Positions 41,515 to 49,785 are shown, counted from the stretch's first letter. The stretch: 64,000 nucleotides of DNA from Treponema brennaborense DSM 12168 (GCF_000212415.1 NC_015500.1:186001-250000), one strand, 5' to 3'. Numbers and translations: made by a program. Notes: generated from the letters alone by a model not told the origin.

Positions 41515-41556
41515 GACGGATGAGCCGCGGTAGACGGCGAAGTGCGGAAAGCCCGA

Positions 41557-41641
41557 CCCTTCAAAAAAGGAAAAACGTCAAAAAAAATTGCGAAAACCTG
41601 GAACAATTTTTTAGTTTTTGCTTTTTTGAAGGGGGACGCCC
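41557..41641. repeat. Dispersed repeat, copy B, with 20-bp inverted repeats
   Basis: The arms 41557-41576 (CCCTTCAAAAAAGGAAAAAC) and 41614-41633 match in inverse orientation at 19 of 20 positions. A nested AAAAAATTG/CAATTTTTT stem lies inside. The right part repeats copy A at 38973-39043. It ends about 20 nt before the ribosome site of the reductase gene. Confidence 0.85.
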
Positions 41642-41676
41642 GTAAGAAGAAAAAATCGGAATTTTTTGGAGGTTAT

Positions 41677-42543
41677 ATGGATTTTGTAACGCTTAAAAAC
41701 GGAGTGAAAATGCCGCAGCTGGGGTACGGTGTGTATCAGGTTTCGGCGGAGGAGTGCGAGCGGTGCGTGCGCGATGCGCTTGACGTCGGCTACCGGCTTA
41801 TTGATACGGCGCAGTCGTATTTTAACGAGGAGCAGGTGGGCGCGGCGATTGAGCAGAGCGGAATTGAGCGCAGTGAGATTTTTCTGACGACGAAAGTGTG
41901 GATTGAGCATTTCGGCTACGAGGAATGTAAAAAGTCGGTGGAGGAGTCGATGCAGAAATTGCGGACGGACTATCTTGATTTGCTTTTGCTGCATCAGCCG
42001 TTCGGCGACGCGTACGGTGCGTGGCGCGCTCTGGAGGAATTTTATGAGGGCGGACGGGTGCGCGCAATCGGGATTTCGAATTTCTATGCGGACAGAATGG
42101 TTGAGTTTGCGAACTTCAATAGGATTTCGCCGATGGTGAATCAAGTTGAAATTCATCCGTTCAATCAGCAGGTTGAGGCGAAAAAATGGAACGACAAGTA
42201 CGGAATCCAGCTTGAGGCGTGGGCGCCGTTCGGCGAGGGGCGCGGCGGTCTTTTTGAGAACGGGCTGCTTGCGGAAATCGGTGCGAAGTACGGAAAATCT
42301 GCGGCGCAGGTGATGCTCCGGTGGCATTTGCAGCGCGGAATCGTGGTGATTCCCAAATCCACTCACAAGGAGCGCATGGCGGAGAATTTCAGCGTGTTCG
42401 ACTTTTCGCTTTCTGCGGACGATATGGAAAAAATCGCCGCGCTCGACAGGAACGAAAGTTCGTTTTTCAGCCATCAGGATCCTGCGATGGTGGAATGGTT
42501 TGTGAAGATGGCGGAAGAACGGAGGAACAAGGCGCAGAAATAG
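41677..42543 (+). CDS. Aldo/keto reductase (first)
   Basis: A 288-residue NADPH-dependent reductase of the 2,5-diketo-D-gluconate reductase type. The barrel motifs are GVKMPQLGYGVYQ, the catalytic Asp and Tyr in LIDTAQSYFNEE, the Lys in TTKVW, the His in LLLHQPFGD, and the cofactor segment VVIPKSTHKERMAEN. TTGGAGG precedes the ATG at 41677. The substrate is unknown. It heads the redox cluster and is followed by 9-bp repeats and a flavodoxin. Confidence 0.93.
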   Translation: MDFVTLKNGVKMPQLGYGVYQVSAEECERCVRDALDVGYRLIDTAQSYFNEEQVGAAIEQSGIERSEIFLTTKVWIEHFGYEECKKSVEESMQKLRTDYLDLLLLHQPFGDAYGAWRALEEFYEGGRVRAIGISNFYADRMVEFANFNRISPMVNQVEIHPFNQQVEAKKWNDKYGIQLEAWAPFGEGRGGLFENGLLAEIGAKYGKSAAQVMLRWHLQRGIVVIPKSTHKERMAENFSVFDFSLSADDMEKIAALDRNESSFFSHQDPAMVEWFVKMAEERRNKAQK

Positions 42544-42587
42544 CGCAAACAGCGCAAATAGTGCAAATAGCGCAAATAGCGCAAATA
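42542..42587. repeat. 9-bp tandem repeats after the first aldo/keto reductase
   Basis: Five 9-bp units, AGCGCAAAT-like, begin within the stop codon region and are followed by expanded variants to about 42605. Confidence 0.85.
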
Positions 42588-42687
42588 GCGCGCAAAAATA
42601 GCGCAGAAACAGCGAATTGAAATAGGGCTCAGAAAAATGTGCAAATAGCGTACAAAAATGCGCGGTATACAAAAGGAGGATATTTTT

Positions 42688-43245
42688 ATGAAAAAAGTAA
42701 TGACAGCAATGCTGGCAGGAACCGTTCTTACGGCGGCAGCACAGGCAGAATCGCTGGTGGTGTATTTTTCTAAAACGGGCGAACAGTACGCAGTGGGAAC
42801 GATAACGGAGGGCAACACGGCGAAAATTGCAAAAATCATCGCGGAGCAGACCGGGAGCGACGTATTTGAAATTGTGCCGGAAAAACCGTATCCGGAAGGC
42901 TACCGCGCTACGACTGACGCGGCAAAAACGGAGCTTTCGCAAAAAGCCCGCCCTTCGTTCAAAGGGAAAATCGAAAACTTTGACCAGTATGACACAATCT
43001 ACCTCGGCTACCCGAACTGGTGGGGCGATATGCCGATGGTCGTCTACACATTTCTGGAAACGTATTCGTTCAAGGGAAAAACAATCCGTCCGTTCTGCAC
43101 GCATGAAGGAAGCGGCGCTTCCGGCACCAAGCAAAAAATTGCCGCAGTATGCAAAGGCGCAATCGTACAGGACGTTCTTGCCGTCAGAGGAAGCGTTGCG
43201 CAGAACGACAGCGCTGCTCCGAAAAAGCCGTGCGCGACTGGCTGA
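42688..43245 (+). CDS. Exported flavodoxin, C terminus frameshifted
   Basis: A 185-residue flavodoxin-fold protein with a signal peptide (MKKVMTAMLAGTVLTAAAQA). The FMN loop is interrupted by an insertion (YFSKTGEQYAVGTITEGNTAKIA), and YPNWWGDMP is typical of the second FMN loop. The frame ends SAAPKKPCATG. A one-base shift near 43210 would restore SEKAVRDWLKK ending at 43253, the usual flavodoxin C-terminal helix. So the gene is either mutated or the sequence has an error there. AAAGGAGG precedes the ATG. Confidence 0.85.
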   Translation: MKKVMTAMLAGTVLTAAAQAESLVVYFSKTGEQYAVGTITEGNTAKIAKIIAEQTGSDVFEIVPEKPYPEGYRATTDAAKTELSQKARPSFKGKIENFDQYDTIYLGYPNWWGDMPMVVYTFLETYSFKGKTIRPFCTHEGSGASGTKQKIAAVCKGAIVQDVLAVRGSVAQNDSAAPKKPCATG

Positions 43246-43264
43246 AAAAATAGGCGGAGAAAAA

Positions 43265-43775
43265 ATGAAAGACGTTCTTCTTTTGGCGGGCGCCGGGCGG
43301 AACGGGCATTATGATTTCAAGCCAGAACGGCTGGCGTATGCCGGCCCTTGCACCGGCGCAGGACGAGGCGCTCCCGCTCACTCCGGCGGAAAAACGTTTG
43401 TCGCTTGATTTTCTTCAGCCGGAACAGATACAAAGCACGCTCCACGCCTGCCAGCTTGCAAAACGGTGCAGCGAAAAGCGCGTGATGGCGGAAAGCGTCC
43501 GCTGGGGAATGCGCGGCGCGCGTATTAATGCCATTGCGCCGGGAATCGTCATTACGGCGCTTGCGCTTGACGAGCTGAACGGTCCGCGCGGAGATTTCTA
43601 CAAGAATATGTTTGCAAATTGCCCGGCAGGTCGTGCAGGAACACCGAATAAAATAGCGAATGTCGCGGAGCTTCTGATGAGCGAAAAAGGCGCGTTTATC
43701 ACCGGCTCAACGTTCCTTGCAGACGGCGGCGCTACGGCAAGTTATTTCTGCGGTCTGCTCCGACCGGAGAAATGA
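43265..43775 (+). pseudogene. Short-chain dehydrogenase, internally deleted
   Basis: The start MKDVLLLAGAG is the cofactor-binding beginning of an SDR. A few codons later the other frame continues GIMISSQNGWRMPA, then LAKRCSEKRVMAESVRWG and FITGSTFLADGGATASYF, the C-terminal half of the same family. The middle, about 90 residues with most of the Rossmann fold, is missing, and the halves are out of frame. The catalytic YxxxK is CQLAK, so the tyrosine is lost too. Confidence 0.85.
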
Positions 43776-43787
43776 TTTAGTATTCCT

Positions 43788-43827
43788 AAAACGCATACTG
43801 TGCAATTAAAAATAAGTATTTTACATA
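43788..43827 (+). promoter_or_regulatory. Upstream regulatory segment of the second flavodoxin operon (repeat of 37134-37173)
   Basis: This 40-bp block shares its ends (AAAACG and AATAAGTATTTTACATA) and spacing with the block divergent from the first LysR gene. A conserved LysR-type binding and promoter region is the simplest reading; exact -35 and -10 boxes are not clear. Confidence 0.5.
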
Positions 43828-43891
43828 TCAGGGTATCGGAATTATATTTTGTGTATGCAATGATGCGGGTGGAATTGTGATTGGAGGAAGA

Positions 43892-44449
43892 ATGAAGCGA
43901 TTTTTTGCCGTGATTTTATCGGGAGGACTTCTTATGGCTGGTGTGAGCGCAAAGACGCTTGTTGTGTACTATTCGTATTCTGAGACGGGGAACACGCGCA
44001 GGATTGCCGAACAGATTCAGAAGGAAACGGGTGCGGATATTGCGGAGATTGTGCCGGTCGTTCCGTATTCAAATGATTATGATGCGGTGGTGGACGCGGC
44101 AAAGCGCGACGTGAACCGTGACTACAAGCCTGAGATTAGGAAACTGGGCGTGAATGTCGGCGACTACGACACGATTGTAATAGGAACGCCTACCTGGTGG
44201 TATAAAATGGCTTCTCCGGTGCTGACGTTTATGAGCGGCACTGATTTTTCCGGCACGCACGTCGCGCTGTTCAGCACGCACGCCGGCTGGTCGGGAACGG
44301 TTATTGCGGATATGAGCGCGCTCTGCAAGGGAGCGGACGTGTTTGCGGCGGAGGAGATTCAGTTCGGCACGCGGGCTAAGGCCGGAACGCTTGTAACGAA
44401 GCAGGCGGTGGTGGATGAGTTCATCAGAAAAATACGGGAGCGGCGGTAA
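43892..44449 (+). CDS. Exported flavodoxin (second)
   Basis: A 185-residue protein: signal peptide FFAVILSGGLLMAGVSA, then KTLVVYYSYSETGNTRRIAE with the FMN phosphate loop, and TPTWWYKMASP as the second FMN loop. The C terminus (VVDEFIRKIRERR) is intact. Flavodoxins carry FMN for one-electron transfer and are usually cytoplasmic; the export signal is the unusual feature. GGAGG precedes the ATG. Confidence 0.9.
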   Translation: MKRFFAVILSGGLLMAGVSAKTLVVYYSYSETGNTRRIAEQIQKETGADIAEIVPVVPYSNDYDAVVDAAKRDVNRDYKPEIRKLGVNVGDYDTIVIGTPTWWYKMASPVLTFMSGTDFSGTHVALFSTHAGWSGTVIADMSALCKGADVFAAEEIQFGTRAKAGTLVTKQAVVDEFIRKIRERR

Positions 44450-44483
44450 AAATTACGTCCGCGCAGTTTTATGTGAGGTGTGA

Positions 44484-44954
44484 ATGAAAAATCTTTTTTG
44501 TACGGCGATTGTTTCTGTTCTGCTGATATTGTGTGCGGCCGCGGACGGTCAGGAATTTTTTGAGGGAAAGCGGATTTGCGGACGCATTGAAATCATCATT
44601 GCCGCGGTTAGTGGAGAAAAAACGCTGAGTGCTGTTCTGTATGACAGTTCATCTGCCCGTGCATTGCTCGAAAAGCTTGCAGGCGGCGGCATCACCCTCA
44701 ATATGAATGATTACGGAGGTTTTGAAAAAGTTGCGGACTTGGGATTTTCGCTTCCTCAAAACGATACACCGACGGATACTGACGCCGGCGACTTGATACT
44801 GTATCTTGGGCGGCGGTTTGTCATTTACTACGACAAAAATTCGTGGAATTTCACGCCGCTCGGAAAAATCGAGGCTGTTTCAAAGTCGGAGCTGCAATCG
44901 ATTCTCGGAGACGGAAGCGTTCGTGTTACGATTCGGAAACAGGAGCCGCGTTGA
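44484..44954 (+). CDS. Secreted cyclophilin-like fold protein
   Basis: A 156-residue protein with a signal peptide (FCTAIVSVLLILCAAADG). The body has the cyclophilin-like pattern (LAGGGITLNMNDYGGFEKV, DLGFSLPQND, GDLILYLGRRFVIYYDKNS, LGKIEAVSKSELQSILGDG). This domain often accompanies flavodoxins and aldo/keto reductases; its role is unknown. A decayed copy of its 3' end lies at 37174-37281. Confidence 0.8.
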   Translation: MKNLFCTAIVSVLLILCAAADGQEFFEGKRICGRIEIIIAAVSGEKTLSAVLYDSSSARALLEKLAGGGITLNMNDYGGFEKVADLGFSLPQNDTPTDTDAGDLILYLGRRFVIYYDKNSWNFTPLGKIEAVSKSELQSILGDGSVRVTIRKQEPR

Positions 44955-45116
44955 GGCGGGCGGTACCGTAATTTCTGCACGGTGAAAAAATGCGTTAGGG
45001 ATGCGCAAGACGGCGAACTCCGGAGCGCGCCCGGCGGCAAACCCGCAGGTTTTGACGAACGCCCGGATTATGAATGAAAATCTTGAAAAAAGATGCGATT
45101 TGACGGAGGTTTTCAA

Positions 45117-45650
45117 ATGAAAAAGATTTTTATGGCACTTTTAATTGGAGGTCTTATTATGACGAATGTAAATGCAAAAACACTGGTGGCGTATTTCAGC
45201 GCCACCGGAAATACGGCTCGTCTTTCACAGACGATCGCTTCCGCGCTCGGTGCGGATATAGTTGAGATTGAGCCGGCAGTTCCGTACTCGTCCGCGGATT
45301 TGGACTGGACGAACAAGCAGAGCCGCTCCACCGTTGAGTGCAACGATTCTGCGGCGCGCCCGGTGATAAAAAACCGCATTGATGTTTCCGGTTACGACAC
45401 GGTAATCATCGCGTTTCCTGTCTGGTGGTACAACGCGCCCAAAATCATCTACACCTTTGTAGAAAGCGTTGATTTGAGCGGCAAGAAAGTCGTTCCGATA
45501 TGCACGTCGGGCGGAAGCGGACTGGGACGAGCTCCCGGCGATCTGCAGAAAGTCGGCTCCAAGACGGCGGACTGGCGGAACGGAACGCGGTTCAGTCCGT
45601 CTGCGTCAGCGGCGGAGGTGAAGCGGTTTTTTGACGGAGCGCTGAAATGA
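45117..45650 (+). CDS. Exported flavodoxin (third)
   Basis: A 177-residue protein: signal peptide MKKIFMALLIGGLIMTNVNA, then KTLVAYFSATGNTARLSQ with a canonical FMN loop, FPVWWYNAP, and PICTSGGSGLGRAPGDL near the third loop. GGAGG precedes the ATG at 45117. Its stop overlaps the start of the second aldo/keto reductase (ATGATG), so the two are coupled. Confidence 0.92.
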   Translation: MKKIFMALLIGGLIMTNVNAKTLVAYFSATGNTARLSQTIASALGADIVEIEPAVPYSSADLDWTNKQSRSTVECNDSAARPVIKNRIDVSGYDTVIIAFPVWWYNAPKIIYTFVESVDLSGKKVVPICTSGGSGLGRAPGDLQKVGSKTADWRNGTRFSPSASAAEVKRFFDGALK

Positions 45651-46612
45651 TGGAATACGCGGAATTAGGACACAGCGGTATAAAAGTAAGCCGGCTGTGC
45701 GTGGGGTGCATGAGTTTCGGAAAAGTGTTTCCGGATTTTCACCAGTGGGTGCTGAATCAGGAATCGACTGACGCGGTTGTAAAATATGCGCTTGAAAAAG
45801 GAATTACGTTCTTTGACACGGCGAACTGCTATTCCCACGGCACGAGCGAAGAATTCTTAGGTAATGCAATCGGAAAATATGCGGCGCGGAAAGACGTTGT
45901 AATTGCGACGAAAGTGTATTTCAACGAGGGAAAATTGAGCCGCAAGGCGATTCTCGCAGAGTGCGACGCTTCGCTCAAACGGCTCGGTACGGACTATGTC
46001 GATTTGTACGTCATTCACCGTTTCGACTATGGAACACCCGTAGAAGAAACGATGGAAGCGCTTGATTCGCTTGTGAAGGCAGGAAAAGTGCGCGCGCTCG
46101 GTGCGTCGGCGATGTATGCGTATCAGTTCCATACGATGCAGGTTGCGGCGGAAAAAAACGGCTGGACTCCGTTTACGTCCATGCAGCATCATTACAACGC
46201 AATCTACCGCGAGGACGAGCGCGAGATGATTCCTTTGTGCCGGCAGCTGAACGTGGCGCTCACTCCGTACAGCCCGCTCGCTGCGGGGCGGCTGAGCCGC
46301 ACCGAATGGAAAACCGATTCCGCCCGCAGCCGCACAGATACGACTGCCGCCGGAAAATACGATTCCACCGAGGCGCAGGACAAACTGATTGCCGAGCGCG
46401 TGCGGGACGTTGCGGAAAAATACGGTACGAGTATGACTTCCGTTGCGCTTGCCTGGCTGTTTGCTAAAGGCGTTACGTCCGCGCTTATCGGAGCCACGAA
46501 GCCTGAGCATTTTGACGGAGCCGCCGCTGCGTTCGACGTTGCTTTAACTCAAGATGATATCAACTATATAGAAGAATTATACGTTCCGCACAAAATTGTA
46601 GGCGCGCTGTAG
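45647..46612 (+). CDS. Aldo/keto reductase (second)
   Basis: A 321-residue reductase of the larger YajO/Tas-like class: LGHSGIKVSRLCVGCMSFGK, catalytic FFDTANCYSHGTSEEFLG, TKVYFNEGKLS and the His in DLYVIHRFDYGTP. The C-terminal cofactor helix is ALIGATKPEHFDGA. It has no export signal, so it is cytoplasmic, unlike the flavodoxins beside it. ATG 45647 or 45650 may start translation. Confidence 0.92.
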   Translation: MMEYAELGHSGIKVSRLCVGCMSFGKVFPDFHQWVLNQESTDAVVKYALEKGITFFDTANCYSHGTSEEFLGNAIGKYAARKDVVIATKVYFNEGKLSRKAILAECDASLKRLGTDYVDLYVIHRFDYGTPVEETMEALDSLVKAGKVRALGASAMYAYQFHTMQVAAEKNGWTPFTSMQHHYNAIYREDEREMIPLCRQLNVALTPYSPLAAGRLSRTEWKTDSARSRTDTTAAGKYDSTEAQDKLIAERVRDVAEKYGTSMTSVALAWLFAKGVTSALIGATKPEHFDGAAAAFDVALTQDDINYIEELYVPHKIVGAL

Positions 46613-46709
46613 TTCACGCCGCTTCGTGCAGAATGTCTGTTTTTACGGAGGTGTGATACGGCGCTTCCGTACACTGCGCTAACGCAGGGTTTTTATGTGA
46701 GGATTAATT

Positions 46710-47297
46710 ATGAAAAAAAGGAGCTGTATTATTGCGACACTTTTTGCTGCTGCCATGCTGTTTGGCACGGCTGAACCGGCGGCTGCTCAAAGTTCCACGA
46801 AAAATCAGAAGAAAAGTGATTCCAAAAAAACGCTTATCGTGTTCTACAGTTGGGGCGGAACAACACAGGGAATCGCGCGGAAAATTCAGCAGAAGCTCGG
46901 CTGCGATATGTTTGAAATTGAACTGGTAAAACCGTATTCGACTGATTACAATACCGTTCTGGACGAAGCTCAGCGCGACCAGCGGAATCAGGCGCGTCCG
47001 GCAATCAAAAACAAAGTCGCCGATTTCGCAAAGTATGACACAATCGTTCTGGGCTACCCGAACTGGTGGGCGTCGATTCCCATGCCGATTGCGACTTTTT
47101 TGGAAAGCTATGATTTTGACGGAAAGACGGTCATTCCGTTCTGCTCGAACGGCGGCGGTCGTCTCGGCCAAAGCGTTTCGGCAATCACAAAACTTGTTCC
47201 CGGCGCCAGCGTGAAAAATCCGCTTTCAATTTATTATTCAGGCGGAGCGTCGCTTGATTCAGACTTGAATAAATGGCTTTCTAAAAACGGGTTTTAG
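46710..47297 (+). CDS. Exported flavodoxin (fourth)
   Basis: A 195-residue protein with a signal peptide (IIATLFAAAMLFGTAEPAAA) and a charged linker, then KKTLIVFYSWGGTTQGIARK as FMN loop, YPNWWASIPMPIATFLESY, and FCSNGGGRLGQS. The C-terminal helix SDLNKWLSKNGF is intact. It is closest in layout to the frameshifted first flavodoxin. GAGG lies before the ATG. Confidence 0.9.
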   Translation: MKKRSCIIATLFAAAMLFGTAEPAAAQSSTKNQKKSDSKKTLIVFYSWGGTTQGIARKIQQKLGCDMFEIELVKPYSTDYNTVLDEAQRDQRNQARPAIKNKVADFAKYDTIVLGYPNWWASIPMPIATFLESYDFDGKTVIPFCSNGGGRLGQSVSAITKLVPGASVKNPLSIYYSGGASLDSDLNKWLSKNGF

Positions 47298-47339
47298 ACT
47301 TTTGCTTTCAGATTTTCAGGCAGAAAAGGTTCGGTATAT

Positions 47340-48233
47340 ATGAAAAAAATTGCGTTTTTATCTGCACTTTTTTTGTTCGCGGGAGCAGCGCTGTTTTCGC
47401 AAGATTCAGGCTCCGGAAACGGTGCAGGCGGCGAAAAGAATTATATGACAAAAGACAATATGGTTTTGATTAAAGGCGGCTCTTTTGTGATGGGAAGTCC
47501 TGCGTCGGAAGCGTGGCGCGAAAAAGACGAGGTTCAGCATACGGTAACACTGGATGATTTTTACATTTCAAAATATGAAGTGACGCAGGCTGAATATGAA
47601 TCGGTGATGAAGAAAAATCCGTCGTATTTTAAAGGCGCGAAAGGTGAAAATCTTCCGGTGGAAAGCGTTTCCTGGTATGATGCGGTTGCGTTCTGCAATG
47701 AGCTGAGCAGACGGGAAGGGCTCTCTGCGGCGTATACGATTGACGGAGAAACTGTCGTCTGGAACAGAAGTGCGGACGGCTACCGGCTTCCGACGGAATC
47801 TGAATGGGAATATGCCGCGCGTGCCGGAACTTCAACGCCGTTCAGTTCCGAAAAAGCGCCCGGCGATGTGGATGCGAATTTCTATGCGCACTATCCGTAT
47901 AATATCGAGCAGAACTATTTTAACGACAGCGTTCTTGAAACCCGCCCCGGCTATTACCGGCAGAAAACAGTCGCTGTCGGAAGTTTTAAGCCGAATGCAA
48001 ACGGTCTGTACGATATTCACGGAAACGTGAGCGAGTGGTGCTTTGACTTTTACGGCGCATATCCGAAGACTTCGGTGAAAAATCCGTCCGGGGCAGAAGA
48101 CGGCTCTACCAGAGTGTGCCGCGGCGGCGGCTGGAACGATTTCGGAAAGCATTTGCGCTGTGCGTTCCGTTCAAGCGAACTGCCGGAAGAATCGTCTGCA
48201 AGCCGGGGATTCCGTGTCGCGCGGAACAAATAG
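47340..48233 (+). CDS. Secreted SUMF1/FGE-sulfatase domain protein
   Basis: A 297-residue protein with a signal peptide (IAFLSALFLFAGAALFS). Residues 40-297 form the SUMF1 fold: MVLIKGGSFVMGS, ISKYEVTQAEYESVM, PVESVSWYDAVAFCNEL, RLPTESEWEYAARAG, DIHGNVSEWCFD, VCRGGGWND and SRGFRVAR. Most bacterial members are not formylglycine generators, and no sulfatase is nearby. It may modify or bind a partner in the redox cluster. Confidence 0.9.
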   Translation: MKKIAFLSALFLFAGAALFSQDSGSGNGAGGEKNYMTKDNMVLIKGGSFVMGSPASEAWREKDEVQHTVTLDDFYISKYEVTQAEYESVMKKNPSYFKGAKGENLPVESVSWYDAVAFCNELSRREGLSAAYTIDGETVVWNRSADGYRLPTESEWEYAARAGTSTPFSSEKAPGDVDANFYAHYPYNIEQNYFNDSVLETRPGYYRQKTVAVGSFKPNANGLYDIHGNVSEWCFDFYGAYPKTSVKNPSGAEDGSTRVCRGGGWNDFGKHLRCAFRSSELPEESSASRGFRVARNK

Positions 48234-48259
48234 GGGAGCGGAGGAATGGAGGCGAAAGC

Positions 48260-48323
48260 CGGAATTGCAGAAAGTCGGAATTCCGGAAAGCCGGAATTGC
48301 TAAAAGCCCGAATTGCGGAAAGC
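48260..48323. repeat. Four 16-bp tandem repeats
   Basis: Units at 48260, 48276, 48292 and 48308 follow the pattern CGGAATTGCNGAAAGC, with a partial fifth. They lie between the SUMF1 and DUF4405 genes. Confidence 0.85.
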
Positions 48324-48382
48324 CCGACGAAGCAACCGCTGGTTGCGGCGAGCGCCCTTAAAAAAATTATCTGGAGCAAAAT

Positions 48383-49045
48383 ATGAACGGTAAAAAAATA
48401 ATCCGCCGCGCACTTGATGCGGTGATGACGCTTCTTTCCGTCCTTTTGGCGGGCGGACTGTTTTTGTTTCCGAGCGATGTCGTTCACGAAGTTTTGGGAA
48501 CGGTGCTGATTCTCCTATGGGTGGCGCACAATATTCTGAATCGCGGTTTTTACAAGTCGCTTATTAAAGGCAAATACACTGCCGTGCGCGTTATGATGAT
48601 TGTCATAAACGCCGCGCTCCTTGTTTCGTGCGCGCTGCTTGCCGTAAGCGGCATTATGCTTTCTAACCGAGTGTTCGCTTTTATTGGAATCGAGCGCGGA
48701 ATGGGTTTTGCGCGAAAGGCTCATCTTGCTGCAAGCCACTGGTACTACATTCTGATTGCGCTCCATTTTGCGCTGCACGCCGGTGCGGTGTTCAGCGGCA
48801 TAAAACTGCGCAGAACGGCGCGATGGATTCGGCTCCTCGTGCATTGCACGATCGGCGCGGTGTCGCTCTACGGTTTGTATGCGTTCGTGCGGCTGGGTTT
48901 GTGGAAGTATCTGTTTTTGACGCAGGAGTTTTTCTTTTTTGATGTGCAGCGCGGATTTGCATTGTTTTTGGCGGACTATATTTCGATTTTCGTGCTGTTC
49001 GCGTCGGTGATGAACGGCGCAATGACGCTGTTCCGCAGGGTGTGA
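48383..49045 (+). CDS. DUF4405 b-type cytochrome-like membrane protein
   Basis: A 220-residue protein with four to six membrane helices. Paired histidines (VVHEVLGTVLILLWVAHNIL and KAHLAASHWYYILIALHFALH, in parts) are placed as in haem-b ligands of cytochrome b561-like proteins, matching DUF4405. Related proteins occur with extracytoplasmic flavin systems. I infer that it passes electrons across the membrane to the exported flavodoxins. GGAG precedes the ATG. Confidence 0.75.
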   Translation: MNGKKIIRRALDAVMTLLSVLLAGGLFLFPSDVVHEVLGTVLILLWVAHNILNRGFYKSLIKGKYTAVRVMMIVINAALLVSCALLAVSGIMLSNRVFAFIGIERGMGFARKAHLAASHWYYILIALHFALHAGAVFSGIKLRRTARWIRLLVHCTIGAVSLYGLYAFVRLGLWKYLFLTQEFFFFDVQRGFALFLADYISIFVLFASVMNGAMTLFRRV

Positions 49046-49308
49046 ACGATATTGCTGCATATCGCAAACAGCATAGAAATGTCAGTATGGGAACACTTTT
49101 TCAGGGATGAGCGTTTAATGCGCCGCTTGCTTTCAGGACGGAGACGCAGGCGAGACAGGTGAATGCCGTGTGGGGCGGTTATATGCCGGAAAACTCAGCG
49201 GTTATTTACCGATTTTTTACGGATATTTTATCGGTTTTTCATACGAGTGCCGTACGCTGTGTGCGTACGGACGAGGCTGGCGCTTTTCGTCCGCTGCAGG
49301 AGGTTCGT

Positions 49309-49518
49309 ATGAAATCCGAAAGACGGAACTTTGCCGGCCGTGAAGGATGGAAATCATTTCTGAAACTTGCCGCCGGAATCATTTTGATCATACTGTTATA
49401 TTTGAGCGGGATTGAAAAAGTGCCGGAAAGCGCCATTTCCCGTGCGGAAAGAGAAACTTCTGCAGACAAGCCGGCGGCGCTTTATTGCGCGGTTCTTGCG
49501 GTCAATGTTATTGTATAG
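49309..49518 (+). CDS. Small single-helix membrane protein, hypothetical
   Basis: A 69-residue frame with AGGAGG before the ATG at 49309 encodes a charged N terminus, one membrane helix (LAAGIILIILLYLSG) and a short tail. No family is recognised. The good ribosome site is the main support. Confidence 0.45.
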   Translation: MKSERRNFAGREGWKSFLKLAAGIILIILLYLSGIEKVPESAISRAERETSADKPAALYCAVLAVNVIV

Positions 49519-49649
49519 GTACCGGTGTCTCCTTCGGAGCTGTTACGCGCTGCGAATTCGGGCGCGGTTTGTAATTATCCGTATTATCCGGTAAAAGTTG
49601 CTTTCTGTGTAATTCCCGATGCAGCTGTTTTTTTTGTCCGTTTTTTTAC

Positions 49650-49707
49650 TTGACAGTGTGCCGTCGATTCCGTATATTTTAAATGTTACCGAACAGTCGG
49701 TAACATT
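49650..49707 (+). promoter_or_regulatory. Promoter and operator of the tandem TetR gene
   Basis: TTGACA (49650-49655), a 17-bp spacer and TATATT (49673-49678). Just downstream AATGTTACCGA (49682-49692) and TCGGTAACATT (49697-49707) form a perfect 11-bp inverted repeat with a 4-bp gap, covering the transcription start. It is a typical TetR-type operator. Confidence 0.85.
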
Positions 49708-49785
49708 GCATTTTATATGAAACGGATGACGATTCGGGTGTTTTATGAATTTACGCCGCAGTATTTGTCGTTCGGGAGCGGTATT

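Noticed and set aside
42321-42620. Forward ORF with QIAQIAQIA repeats
   Set aside because: It is the translation of the 9-bp repeats in a shifted frame over the reductase gene end; no start signal.
41611-43134. 507-codon reverse frame across two genes
   Set aside because: It is antisense to the aldo/keto reductase and flavodoxin, with biased Arg/Phe/His composition and repeat-derived text.
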